A DNA stretch of 5,320 bases from contig JAGPDJ010000200.1 in the NCBI GenBank assembly GCA_018057635.1, forward strand, positions 1 through 5,320. Direction: 5' to 3'. Shown piece by piece: positions 1-5,128 of the stretch. The notes under the pieces were generated by a model that saw nothing but the letters and a program-made list of their open reading frames with translations, did no database searches and had not been told where the DNA came from. This DNA is from Ferruginibacter sp. GTDB lineage: Bacteria > Bacteroidota > Bacteroidia > Chitinophagales > Chitinophagaceae. The position numbers and the translations under genes were made by a program. Position 1 is the first letter of the stretch; the number at the start of each line of letters is the position of its first letter.

Positions 1-1548
1 GTATTGTGTAGGGAAGCGTGCATCACCGTATTTGAGGTCAGAAAGCTGGGTAACCTGGTTCAGTTCGGCTTTGTCTCCAAAATCGGTGATCAGGAAAATG
101 TTAAATCTTTTATTACTGGGTAGTACCGTATCGGCAGATTTCGCTGAAGCCGATGGCCTGTTGCTGGAAAAAATGATACCGGTTTTATTGGGGAATGATA
201 CAAAAGAAGCATCCAGGTCATCGTACACATCATTGGTGATCTGTTGTGCTTTTTCTTTTTCAATGTTGTATGTATAAATATCGGTGTGGCCATTTTTAAC
301 AGCAGATAAAAGCAACGTTCTGCTATCCAGCATGTACTTTATATCCTGCACCTGGTCGAATGTGGCAGTAAGATCGATCTTGTATTGTTTGATCCTTGTT
401 ACAATATCATACACAAATAATTTAAGCCTGCCTTCTTCTACATAAACCACAGATATTCTTGTTCCTTTGGGGTCCCAGGCCATGAGCGGATAGTTGGGGT
501 TTATCTGGTTTTCATAAGTGCGCACACCATATTTAAGCAAAGTCTTGGTTTCAAAATCTTCACTTAAAATAACCCGTACGATCCCTTTTTTATATTGAGT
601 AACAACATAAGAGCTATTGCGCTTGTTGGGATTTACGTTAAAGCGGAAGTAATTCAGTCTTTTACTGATGTCAAATCCTTCAATATAATTCCCTTTCGGG
701 TATCCTCTTCTTCGTGCAATATCCTGGTAATATTTTTCGTCCTGGTATTCCATGAATTCAACCAGCAGTTCTTTGAATTTCTTTTTTGTTATCTGTACAC
801 TTGCCTTGTTTAAATTCTTATAGATCCTTGCCAGGTAAAGGAAATAGGTAACATTTTCCTTTTTGTATTTCTCTTCAATAAAGAACCAGAAAGCATGTCC
901 GGCCAGCAATGGTTTTTGAAAGGAAAGGGAGGAAAACTTGCTGTAGTTACCAGATAAAATTTCACTTTTTAATTCATCGTCAAGTTCTGCACTCCAGTTT
1001 TCACCAAGGTATGCAACATAACCATCTGTGAGCCATTTAGGCAGATCAAGTAAAGTTTGGTTTCCGGCAACTTCACCGATATCGTCTCCAAACAACACAT
1101 TTTTGGTGATCACATCAGCGATTCCCTGGCGTACCTGTCTTTTTAAATTGGCATGATTGGCATCAAAATAAACAACCATTTTATTATTAACAAGTTGCGT
1201 AGTTCCGCCGGTTTGTAATAAATCCGATTCAAGGCCAATATTTGTTTGCTGCATATCTGCAAACTGGTTGTACACAATGATATTAGCCCTTCTTTGCAAG
1301 CTGTATTCGGCTGAAGCTTCCAGTTCAGGCAATTCCTTTTCGGCACTTTGTGCAATGAATTTTGCAAGTTCCTGTCCACCCTGGTAAAAGAAAACATTGA
1401 AATTCCTCGTTTGGTAAAACTGCCATTTGAATTTTTTATACTGAACCCTGTTCTTGCCAAATGTTACTGAATTCACCTGTGCACTAACCGAATATCCTGC
1501 TATTATTAAAAGAATTGGAAAAAGGATTTTTCTGCTGAACTTTGCCAT
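1..1548 (-). CDS. Exported TolB/PD40-like beta-propeller protein with degenerate peptidase MA-like N-terminal region (3' partial)
   Basis: The minus-strand frame is open from ATG at 1546-1548 to the left edge, giving 516 codons with no stop, so the C-terminus is missing. Residues 1-23 look like a Sec signal peptide: basic MAKFSRK, a hydrophobic core FPILLIIAGY, and a VSA|Q cleavage site. Residues about 40-290 resemble the gluzincin (peptidase MA-like) module often placed before propellers. The conserved region LPKWLTDGYVAYL (169-181) matches the usual LPxWFxEGxAEY element, but the position expected for HExxH reads RQGIA (140-144), so catalytic zinc binding looks lost. From about residue 310, repeated blade-like segments follow, such as YPLMAWDPKGTRISVVY (353-369) and the SSNRP motif (461-465) typical of TolB/PD40 repeats. 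Relatives in this phylum are often longer; what lies beyond residue 516 here is unknown. Its role is inferred to be periplasmic or envelope-associated. No Shine-Dalgarno is evident; the start is chosen because it gives a clean signal peptide. Confidence 0.82.
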   Translation of the reverse strand, partial: MAKFSRKILFPILLIIAGYSVSAQVNSVTFGKNRVQYKKFKWQFYQTRNFNVFFYQGGQELAKFIAQSAEKELPELEASAEYSLQRRANIIVYNQFADMQQTNIGLESDLLQTGGTTQLVNNKMVVYFDANHANLKRQVRQGIADVITKNVLFGDDIGEVAGNQTLLDLPKWLTDGYVAYLGENWSAELDDELKSEILSGNYSKFSSLSFQKPLLAGHAFWFFIEEKYKKENVTYFLYLARIYKNLNKASVQITKKKFKELLVEFMEYQDEKYYQDIARRRGYPKGNYIEGFDISKRLNYFRFNVNPNKRNSSYVVTQYKKGIVRVILSEDFETKTLLKYGVRTYENQINPNYPLMAWDPKGTRISVVYVEEGRLKLFVYDIVTRIKQYKIDLTATFDQVQDIKYMLDSRTLLLSAVKNGHTDIYTYNIEKEKAQQITNDVYDDLDASFVSFPNKTGIIFSSNRPSASAKSADTVLPSNKRFNIFLITDFGDKAELNQVTQLSDLKYGDARFPTQY

Positions 1549-1575
1549 ACTGATTAATTGAAATTGATCATTAAA

Positions 1576-1595
1576 ATTACTTCATTCGAAGTAAT
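1576..1595. promoter_or_regulatory. Perfect 8-bp inverted repeat in divergent promoter region
   Basis: The arms ATTACTTC (1576-1583) and GAAGTAAT (1588-1595) are exact reverse complements around a 4-bp spacer, ATTC. The repeat sits in the 72-bp gap between two divergently transcribed genes, 27 bp upstream of the TolB-like gene start and 25 bp upstream of the hydrolase start. That is where a dimeric regulator could affect either promoter. It has no following T-run and is not downstream of any gene, so a terminator is unlikely. No TAnnTTTG promoter element is clear on either strand here. The operator role is inference from position and symmetry alone. Confidence 0.4.
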
Positions 1596-1620
1596 CATTG
1601 AAAACATTTTAAAATAGTTC

Positions 1621-2259
1621 ATGTTACAAATAAAATTATTCGAATTTAGCCCAATACAGGAAAATACATATGTGCTTTACAATGAGTTTAACGATTGTTT
1701 GATCATAGATCCGGGTTGTTATTATGATGATGAAAAAGATGAACTGGTTAACTTTCTTATAAAGATGGATCTGAAACCGAAAATGCTGCTTAATACGCAT
1801 TGTCACCTGGATCATGTATTTGGAAATAAATTTATTGCAGAAAAATTCGGACTTACACTGCAAATTCACCGGAATGAAAAATTGGTTCTGGATTTTGCAC
1901 CCAAGAGCGGGCTGTTGTATAACCTGCCTTTTGACAATTATAATGGCGATTTTATTTACCTGGAAGAAGGAAATAAGATCTTGCTGGGCAATGATGAACT
2001 AACAGTGATTGAGGCTCCGGGCCATTCACCGGGCCATATCTGTTTTTACTGTGCCGCCCAGCATTTTATCATCAGCGGGGATGTATTGTTCAAACGCAGT
2101 ATTGGCCGTACCGACCTGCCTGGTGGCGATCACGAAACCTTGCTGAAAAATATCAGGGAAAAATTATTTACACTTCCCGGAGAAACTAAAGTTTACAGCG
2201 GGCACGGGCCTGTAACTACCATTGGCGAGGAAAAAAACCGAAATCCCTTTTTTAACTAA
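1621..2259 (+). CDS. Glyoxalase II-like metallo-beta-lactamase-fold hydrolase (YcbL type)
   Basis: This 212-residue cytoplasmic protein has no signal peptide and a complete dinuclear metal site. It shows THCHLDH (59-65; ligands H60, H62, D64, H65), APGHSPGH (132-139; H135 aligns with the third histidine), SGDVLF (152-157; bridging D154) and SGHGP (193-197; H195). The GRTDLPGGD segment and the SGHGPVTTIGEEKNRNPF ending are characteristic of the short glyoxalase II-like branch, which lacks the C-terminal glutathione-binding helical domain of classical GloB. The likely activity is thioester hydrolysis, perhaps of S-lactoyl-thiol-type compounds, but the substrate cannot be read from sequence. An in-frame TAG at 1615-1617 makes ATG 1621 the earliest start. 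No Shine-Dalgarno is visible. The gene stands alone, divergent from the TolB-like gene and convergent with the epimerase gene. Confidence 0.9.
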   Translation: MLQIKLFEFSPIQENTYVLYNEFNDCLIIDPGCYYDDEKDELVNFLIKMDLKPKMLLNTHCHLDHVFGNKFIAEKFGLTLQIHRNEKLVLDFAPKSGLLYNLPFDNYNGDFIYLEEGNKILLGNDELTVIEAPGHSPGHICFYCAAQHFIISGDVLFKRSIGRTDLPGGDHETLLKNIREKLFTLPGETKVYSGHGPVTTIGEEKNRNPFFN

Positions 2260-2260
2260 A

Positions 2261-2302
2261 CCTCAAACTTCAAACTTCAAACCCCAAACCTCAAACCTCA
2301 CA
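2261..2302. repeat. Imperfect heptad tandem repeat, six CCTCAAA-type units
   Basis: Immediately after the hydrolase stop codon there are six 7-bp units in register: CCTCAAA, CTTCAAA, CTTCAAA, CCCCAAA, CCTCAAA and CCTCACA. The array fills the gap between two convergent genes and includes the TGA stop of the minus-strand epimerase gene (2298-2300). It has no internal dyad symmetry, so it is not an intrinsic terminator. The units differ by point changes, which suggests an old or degenerating array. Confidence 0.8.
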
Positions 2303-2705
2303 ACGCTGGCTTTTCCTGGCATATCTCAATTAGCACGCCGTTGGTGTTTTTAGGATGTAAAAAGCAAACCAGTTTGTTATCTGCACCATTTTTTGGCTCT
2401 TCGCTTAATAGAACAAAACCGGCATCTTTTAGTCTTTTCATTTCTTCCCTGATATCAGGCACATCAAAAGCAATATGATGCAATCCTTCACCTTTTTTTT
2501 CAATGAACCTGGCAATAACTCCATCATTTGTAATGCTTTGTAACAATTCGATCTTCGTCTCGCCGGTTTTAAAGAAAGCAGTATCTACCTGCTCAGATGC
2601 TACCGATTCTGTTTTATAACAGTTGGCATGCAATAATTTTTCAAATAAAGGGATAGAAACTTCCAGGTCTTTAACTGCTATTCCTATATGTTCTATGTGT
2701 TTCAT
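2298..2705 (-). CDS. mce: Methylmalonyl-CoA epimerase
   Basis: This 135-residue protein of the vicinal oxygen chelate superfamily interconverts (2R)- and (2S)-methylmalonyl-CoA. It links propionyl-CoA carboxylation to the B12-dependent mutase, or runs in the reverse direction toward propionate. Two beta-alpha-beta-beta-beta modules are visible. The first begins IEHIGIAVKDLE and the second begins GLHHIAFDVPDI. Likely metal ligands, by alignment of the modules and family knowledge, are H6, E53 (in KIELLQ), H77 and E127 (in GVLIEICQE). The length matches the family. The gene stands alone in this window, with no mutase or carboxylase gene visible. The ATG at 2703-2705 puts the first metal histidine at the usual position. 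The stop lies inside the adjacent heptad repeat. The upstream region is shared with iscS. Confidence 0.92.
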   Translation of the reverse strand: MKHIEHIGIAVKDLEVSIPLFEKLLHANCYKTESVASEQVDTAFFKTGETKIELLQSITNDGVIARFIEKKGEGLHHIAFDVPDIREEMKRLKDAGFVLLSEEPKNGADNKLVCFLHPKNTNGVLIEICQEKPAL

Positions 2706-2733
2706 GTTATGATTTTATAATGTTTGTATGCCG

Positions 2734-2759
2734 TTTACGAAATCCGTAAATTGATTTAC
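2734..2759. promoter_or_regulatory. Two overlapping inverted repeats (TTTAC/GTAAA half-sites)
   Basis: TTTACG (2734-2739) and CGTAAA (2745-2750) form a perfect inverted repeat with a 5-bp spacer. The right arm is reused in a second one: GTAAAT (2746-2751) with ATTTAC (2754-2759), spacer 2 bp. The block lies 29-54 bp upstream of the epimerase start, on the iscS-distal side of the divergent spacer. The alternating half-sites look like a cooperative operator, but no known regulator motif is recognised. Confidence 0.4.
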
Positions 2760-2791
2760 AAGTTAACAATGCTTCCTTCAAAATAAAACCT

Positions 2792-2806
2792 TTTACAGTA
2801 AATTTG
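2792..2806 (+). promoter_or_regulatory. Candidate Bacteroidota -7 element for the isc genes, overlapped by a TTTAC-A-GTAAA dyad
   Basis: TAAATTTG at 2799-2806 matches the Bacteroidota -7 consensus TAnnTTTG exactly. It would place transcription start near 2812, giving an iscS leader of roughly 45 nt. A good -33 TTTG is not present at the usual distance; 2771-2780 reads GCTTCCTTCA. The perfect dyad TTTAC (2792-2796) / GTAAA (2798-2802) overlaps the element, so a protein bound there should block polymerase. The promoter call rests on consensus match and position. Confidence 0.45.
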
Positions 2807-2858
2807 CGTTATTAGAATATAGAATTTCTGTAGGAAATATTAAAATTTATCGTATTAT

Positions 2859-4076
2859 ATGTTGAAATTACCAATCTACTTAGATAATAATGCCACTACC
2901 CAAATGGATCCTCGTGTATTGGAAGCAATGACCCCATATTTTCTGGAACATTTTGGAAATGCAGCCAGTCGTAATCATCCTTTTGGCTGGGAAGCTGAAG
3001 AGGCTGTTGATTATGCAAGAGAGCAGGTTGCTAAACTGATTGGTGCCGATCCAAAAGAGATCATTTTTACTTCAGGTGCAACAGAGGCAGATAACCTTGG
3101 TATTAAAGGTGTGTTTGAAATGTATGCTGCCAAAGGAAATCATATCATCACTGCAACCACAGAACACAAAGCAGTACTTGATACCTGTAAGCATATTGAA
3201 AAAGCTGGTGGAGAAGTTACTTACCTGCAGGTAAACCGCGAAGGGCTGATAGACCTGAAAGAACTGGAAGCCGCCATAAAACCAACAACCATACTAATAG
3301 CGATTATGTATGCCAACAACGAAATTGGTACCATCATGCCGATAAAAGAAATCAGCGCTATAGCACGCAAACACGGCGTACTGGTTTTTACTGATGGAAC
3401 TCAGGCTGTTGGAAAGATACCGGTTGACGTTAACAAAGATGGTATTGACCTGATGGCTTTTACAGGTCATAAAATGTATGGCCCCAAGGGGGTTGGTGCA
3501 TTGTATGTAAGAAGGAAAAACCCAAGGGTAAAAGTTACTGCACAGATGGATGGTGGCGGACATGAAAGGGGAATGCGCAGTGGAACATTGAATGTTCCGG
3601 GAATTGTAGGTTTTGGAAAAGCCTGTGAACTTTGTATGCTGGATATGGAAGCCGATACAAAAAGGATCAGCAAACTAAGGGATAAACTGGAAACGGCCTT
3701 ATTATTGCTGGAAGAAGCCTATGTGAACGGAAGCAGGGAACACAGACTGCCACATGTGTCAAATATTTCTTTCAAACACGTAGAAGGTGAAGGTTTGTTG
3801 ATGGGCTTTAACAAGAACATTGCATTAAGCTCCGGTTCTGCCTGTACCTCTGCTTCACTGGAACCAAGCTATGTTTTAAAAGCACTTGGATTGGGCGATG
3901 ACCTGGCACACAGTTCACTTCGTTTTGGACTGGGAAGGTTTACAACCGAAGAACAAATTGATTATACGATAAAAGCAATAAGTGAAACAGTGATCAAGTT
4001 AAGGGATATGAGCCCTTTGTGGGAAATGTACAAAGAGGGAATTGATTTGAGTACGATTGAGTGGGCAGCTCATTAA
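2859..4076 (+). CDS. iscS: Cysteine desulfurase IscS
   Basis: IscS is a PLP-dependent enzyme that converts cysteine to alanine and leaves a persulfide sulfur for cluster and thio-modification pathways. The 405-residue product is close to Escherichia coli IscS in length and across its motifs. Visible are the N-terminal [16 protein letters not shown] (72-79), [10 protein letters not shown] (101-110, with PLP-stacking H103), TDGTQAVGK (178-186, with D179 and Q182), TGHK (202-205, Schiff-base K205), HERGMRSGT, and the mobile catalytic loop [17 protein letters not shown] with persulfide C329. The C-terminus keeps the [13 protein letters not shown] and EWAAH segments of housekeeping (group I) IscS, a region involved in IscU contact. 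ATG 2859 aligns with the start of E. coli IscS; no Shine-Dalgarno is near, only an A/T-rich leader. It is the first gene of the module, 109 bp before iscU. Confidence 0.97.
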   Translation: MLKLPIYLDNNATTQMDPRVLEAMTPYFLEHFGNAASRNHPFGWEAEEAVDYAREQVAKLIGADPKEIIFTSGATEADNLGIKGVFEMYAAKGNHIITATTEHKAVLDTCKHIEKAGGEVTYLQVNREGLIDLKELEAAIKPTTILIAIMYANNEIGTIMPIKEISAIARKHGVLVFTDGTQAVGKIPVDVNKDGIDLMAFTGHKMYGPKGVGALYVRRKNPRVKVTAQMDGGGHERGMRSGTLNVPGIVGFGKACELCMLDMEADTKRISKLRDKLETALLLLEEAYVNGSREHRLPHVSNISFKHVEGEGLLMGFNKNIALSSGSACTSASLEPSYVLKALGLGDDLAHSSLRFGLGRFTTEEQIDYTIKAISETVIKLRDMSPLWEMYKEGIDLSTIEWAAH

Positions 4077-4079
4077 TAA

Positions 4080-4158
4080 ATGTATGATTTATGATCTGTG
4101 ATTTAAGATTTAGAGGCTTTTCAATCATACATCATACATCATCAATCATAAATAATAA
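4080..4158. repeat. Opposed heptad repeat arrays able to form a hairpin between iscS and iscU
   Basis: Starting three bases after the iscS stop, five 7-bp units run ATGTATG, ATTTATG, ATCTGTG, ATTTAAG, ATTTAGA (4080-4114). After a 9-bp break, a second set in the complementary sense runs ATCATAC, ATCATAC, ATCATCA, ATCATAA, ATAATAA (4124-4158). The 16 bases at 4080-4095 pair with 4124-4139 with a single mismatch around a 28-nt loop; an alternative perfect 9-bp pairing is 4087-4095 with 4145-4153. No T-run follows, so a strong terminator is unlikely. It could alter mRNA processing or the iscS:iscU expression ratio, but that is inference. Confidence 0.7.
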
Positions 4159-4185
4159 TTAACATAAAAATTAAATCGCAATAAA

Positions 4186-4605
4186 ATGGCTTATTCAGAA
4201 AAAGTTATAGATCACTACCAGAACCCAAAAAATGTGGGTACGCTGGATAAATCAAGCAAAAGTGTAGGTACCGGGCTGGTAGGTGCTCCGGAATGCGGTG
4301 ATGTAATGCGCCTGCAGATTGAAGTTGACCAGTCAACCGGTATGATAACCGATGCAAAATTTAAAACATTCGGATGTGGTTCTGCCATTGCTTCTTCTTC
4401 TCTTGCCACAGAATGGCTGAAAGGAAAAAGTGTGGATGATGCACTGAAAATTGATAATATGGATATCGTGGAAGAATTAAACCTTCCTCCTGTAAAGATC
4501 CATTGCAGCGTATTGGCAGAAGACGCTATTAAAGCTGCAATCAATGATTACCGTGAGAAGAACGGTATGGAAAAAATTAAATTTGAAGAAAGCGTAGTAC
4601 ATTAA
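4186..4605 (+). CDS. iscU: Fe-S cluster assembly scaffold IscU
   Basis: IscU is the scaffold on which [2Fe-2S] clusters are built from IscS-derived sulfur. The 139-residue protein starts MAYSEKVIDHYQNPKNVG, almost as in Escherichia coli. It holds all ligand residues: C37 and D39 in GAPECGDVM, C64 in FGCGSAIASSSLATEW, and H106 and C107 in KIHCSVLAEDA. The LPPVK motif (100-104), which the HscA chaperone recognises in other bacteria, is intact even though no hscA is next to this gene. The C-terminus extends about 10 residues beyond the 128-residue E. coli protein, ending in a Lys/Glu-rich tail EKIKFEESVVH. No Shine-Dalgarno is visible; the leader is A-rich. It is probably cotranscribed with iscS and the A-type carrier. 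Confidence 0.97.
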   Translation: MAYSEKVIDHYQNPKNVGTLDKSSKSVGTGLVGAPECGDVMRLQIEVDQSTGMITDAKFKTFGCGSAIASSSLATEWLKGKSVDDALKIDNMDIVEELNLPPVKIHCSVLAEDAIKAAINDYREKNGMEKIKFEESVVH

Positions 4606-4644
4606 ACCCCCTCCGCCCCCTAAAGGGGGAACTTATAGCGGAGG
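4606..4644. repeat. REP-like C/G palindrome, left copy, downstream of iscU
   Basis: Directly after the iscU stop, CCTCCGC (4610-4616) pairs with GCGGAGG (4638-4644), and inside it CCCC (4617-4620) pairs with GGGG (4625-4628) around TAAA. The 3' side has a bulge of about nine bases. This is a strong GC stem in AT-rich surroundings. The core CCCCTAAAGGGG recurs as its reverse complement at 4706-4717. No T-run follows, so it is not a classical terminator, although such stems can stabilise upstream mRNA ends. Similar C-rich/TAAA/G-rich palindromes recur between genes in Bacteroidota (recollection, not a search result). Confidence 0.65.
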
Positions 4645-4705
4645 AGATTATAGCGAAATAATTATTAAGAAATTTCGAGTAAGTTTTAATTTACAATTCT
4701 AATTT

Positions 4706-4726
4706 CCCCTTTAGGGGTCAGGGGTT
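4706..4726. repeat. REP-like C/G palindrome, right inverted copy, at the carrier gene start
   Basis: CCCC (4706-4709) and GGGG (4714-4717) pair around TTTA. Read on the minus strand, this copy is AACCCCTGA followed by CCCCTAAAGGGG and an A/T-rich tail. It matches the left copy (AACCCCCTCCG, CCCCTAAAGGGG, GAA) apart from small indels. The two copies face each other across about 60 bp of AT-rich DNA and fill the 121-bp iscU-iscA spacer. The right copy ends at the ATG of the next gene, and its AGGGG (4713-4717) is the only purine-rich ribosome-binding-like stretch at a suitable distance, 9 nt from the start. Confidence 0.6.
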
Positions 4727-5071
4727 ATGACAGATAACAGTATTTACATCAGCGACAAAGCAAAGGCAAAGGTTCATCAACTGATGACTGATGCCGGTGT
4801 GGCAGCAGATCCGGCTTACTTTTTGCGTGTAGGCGTAGTTGGTGGTGGATGCAGCGGGTTGAGTTACAAACTTGATTTTGATAATGAGGTAAAACCAATG
4901 GACCAGGTTTTTGAAGACAAAGGAGTGAAAATTGTAACTGACCTTAAAAGTTTTTTATACCTGGTAAACACAGAACTTGAATTCAGTGACGGATTGAATG
5001 GCAAAGGGTTTTATTTTAACAACCCTAATGCCAGCAGGAGTTGTGGCTGTGGTGAAAGTTTTGCTGTATAA
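4727..5071 (+). CDS. iscA: A-type Fe-S carrier (IscA/ErpA, HesB family)
   Basis: This 114-residue protein delivers Fe-S clusters, or iron, from the scaffold to client apoproteins. It has the three invariant cysteines of the family: C42 in VGGGCSGLSY, and C106 and C108 in SRSCGCGESFAV. FEDKGVKIVTD (62-72) and the NNPNAS stretch near the end also match the family. The ending CGCGESFAV resembles IscA, whereas the GGGCSG motif and length (114) resemble ErpA, so the exact subgroup is uncertain and the symbol is a best guess from the neighbours. An in-frame TAG at 4712-4714 with no other start codon before 4727 fixes the start. It is the third gene of the module, 121 bp after iscU, and is followed 17 bp downstream by a terminator. 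Confidence 0.93.
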   Translation: MTDNSIYISDKAKAKVHQLMTDAGVAADPAYFLRVGVVGGGCSGLSYKLDFDNEVKPMDQVFEDKGVKIVTDLKSFLYLVNTELEFSDGLNGKGFYFNNPNASRSCGCGESFAV

Positions 5072-5088
5072 CCGGTTTATTTTTTTTT

Positions 5089-5122
5089 AAAAAGCCCGTC
5101 TGTTATGCTGACGGGCTTTTTT
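5089..5122. terminator. Bidirectional intrinsic terminator
   Basis: AAAAAGCCCGTC (5089-5100) pairs with GACGGGCTTTTT (5110-5121) around a 9-nt loop, and the T-run extends to 5122. The GC-rich core is seven base pairs. Because the 5' arm starts with an A-run, the minus strand has the same GC-stem-plus-T-run form. It sits between the end of the A-type carrier (plus) and the stop of the convergent minus-strand gene (5129-5131), so it can end both transcripts. Confidence 0.92.
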
Positions 5123-5128
5123 ATGGAT

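Noticed and set aside
595..813. A 72-codon plus-strand open frame antisense to the TolB-like gene
   Set aside because: It is fully antisense to a well supported coding frame, with no domain or start signal of its own.
1143..1460. A 105-codon minus-strand open frame within the TolB-like gene
   Set aside because: It is in a different frame from the continuous 516-codon reading that carries a signal peptide and recognisable blade motifs; its own product has no recognisable features.
2261..2302. Terminator between the convergent hydrolase and epimerase genes
   Set aside because: The repeat has no inverted complementarity and no T-run on either strand, so it cannot form a hairpin.
1621..2705. 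A functional glyoxalase I / glyoxalase II pair formed by the hydrolase and the adjacent VOC-fold gene
   Set aside because: The genes are convergent, not an operon, and the VOC protein carries the motifs of methylmalonyl-CoA epimerase rather than lactoylglutathione lyase.
4080..4158. CRISPR-like array
   Set aside because: The units are only 7 bp, contiguous and without unique spacers, and the two halves are in opposite orientation.
4215..4544. A 109-codon minus-strand open frame antisense to iscU
   Set aside because: It is a by-product of the strongly conserved iscU coding sequence on the opposite strand.
4606..4644. Intrinsic terminator after iscU
   Set aside because: The stem is strong but is followed by GAGATTATAGCG rather than a T-run, and an inverted copy occurs before the next gene, which fits a repeat element better.
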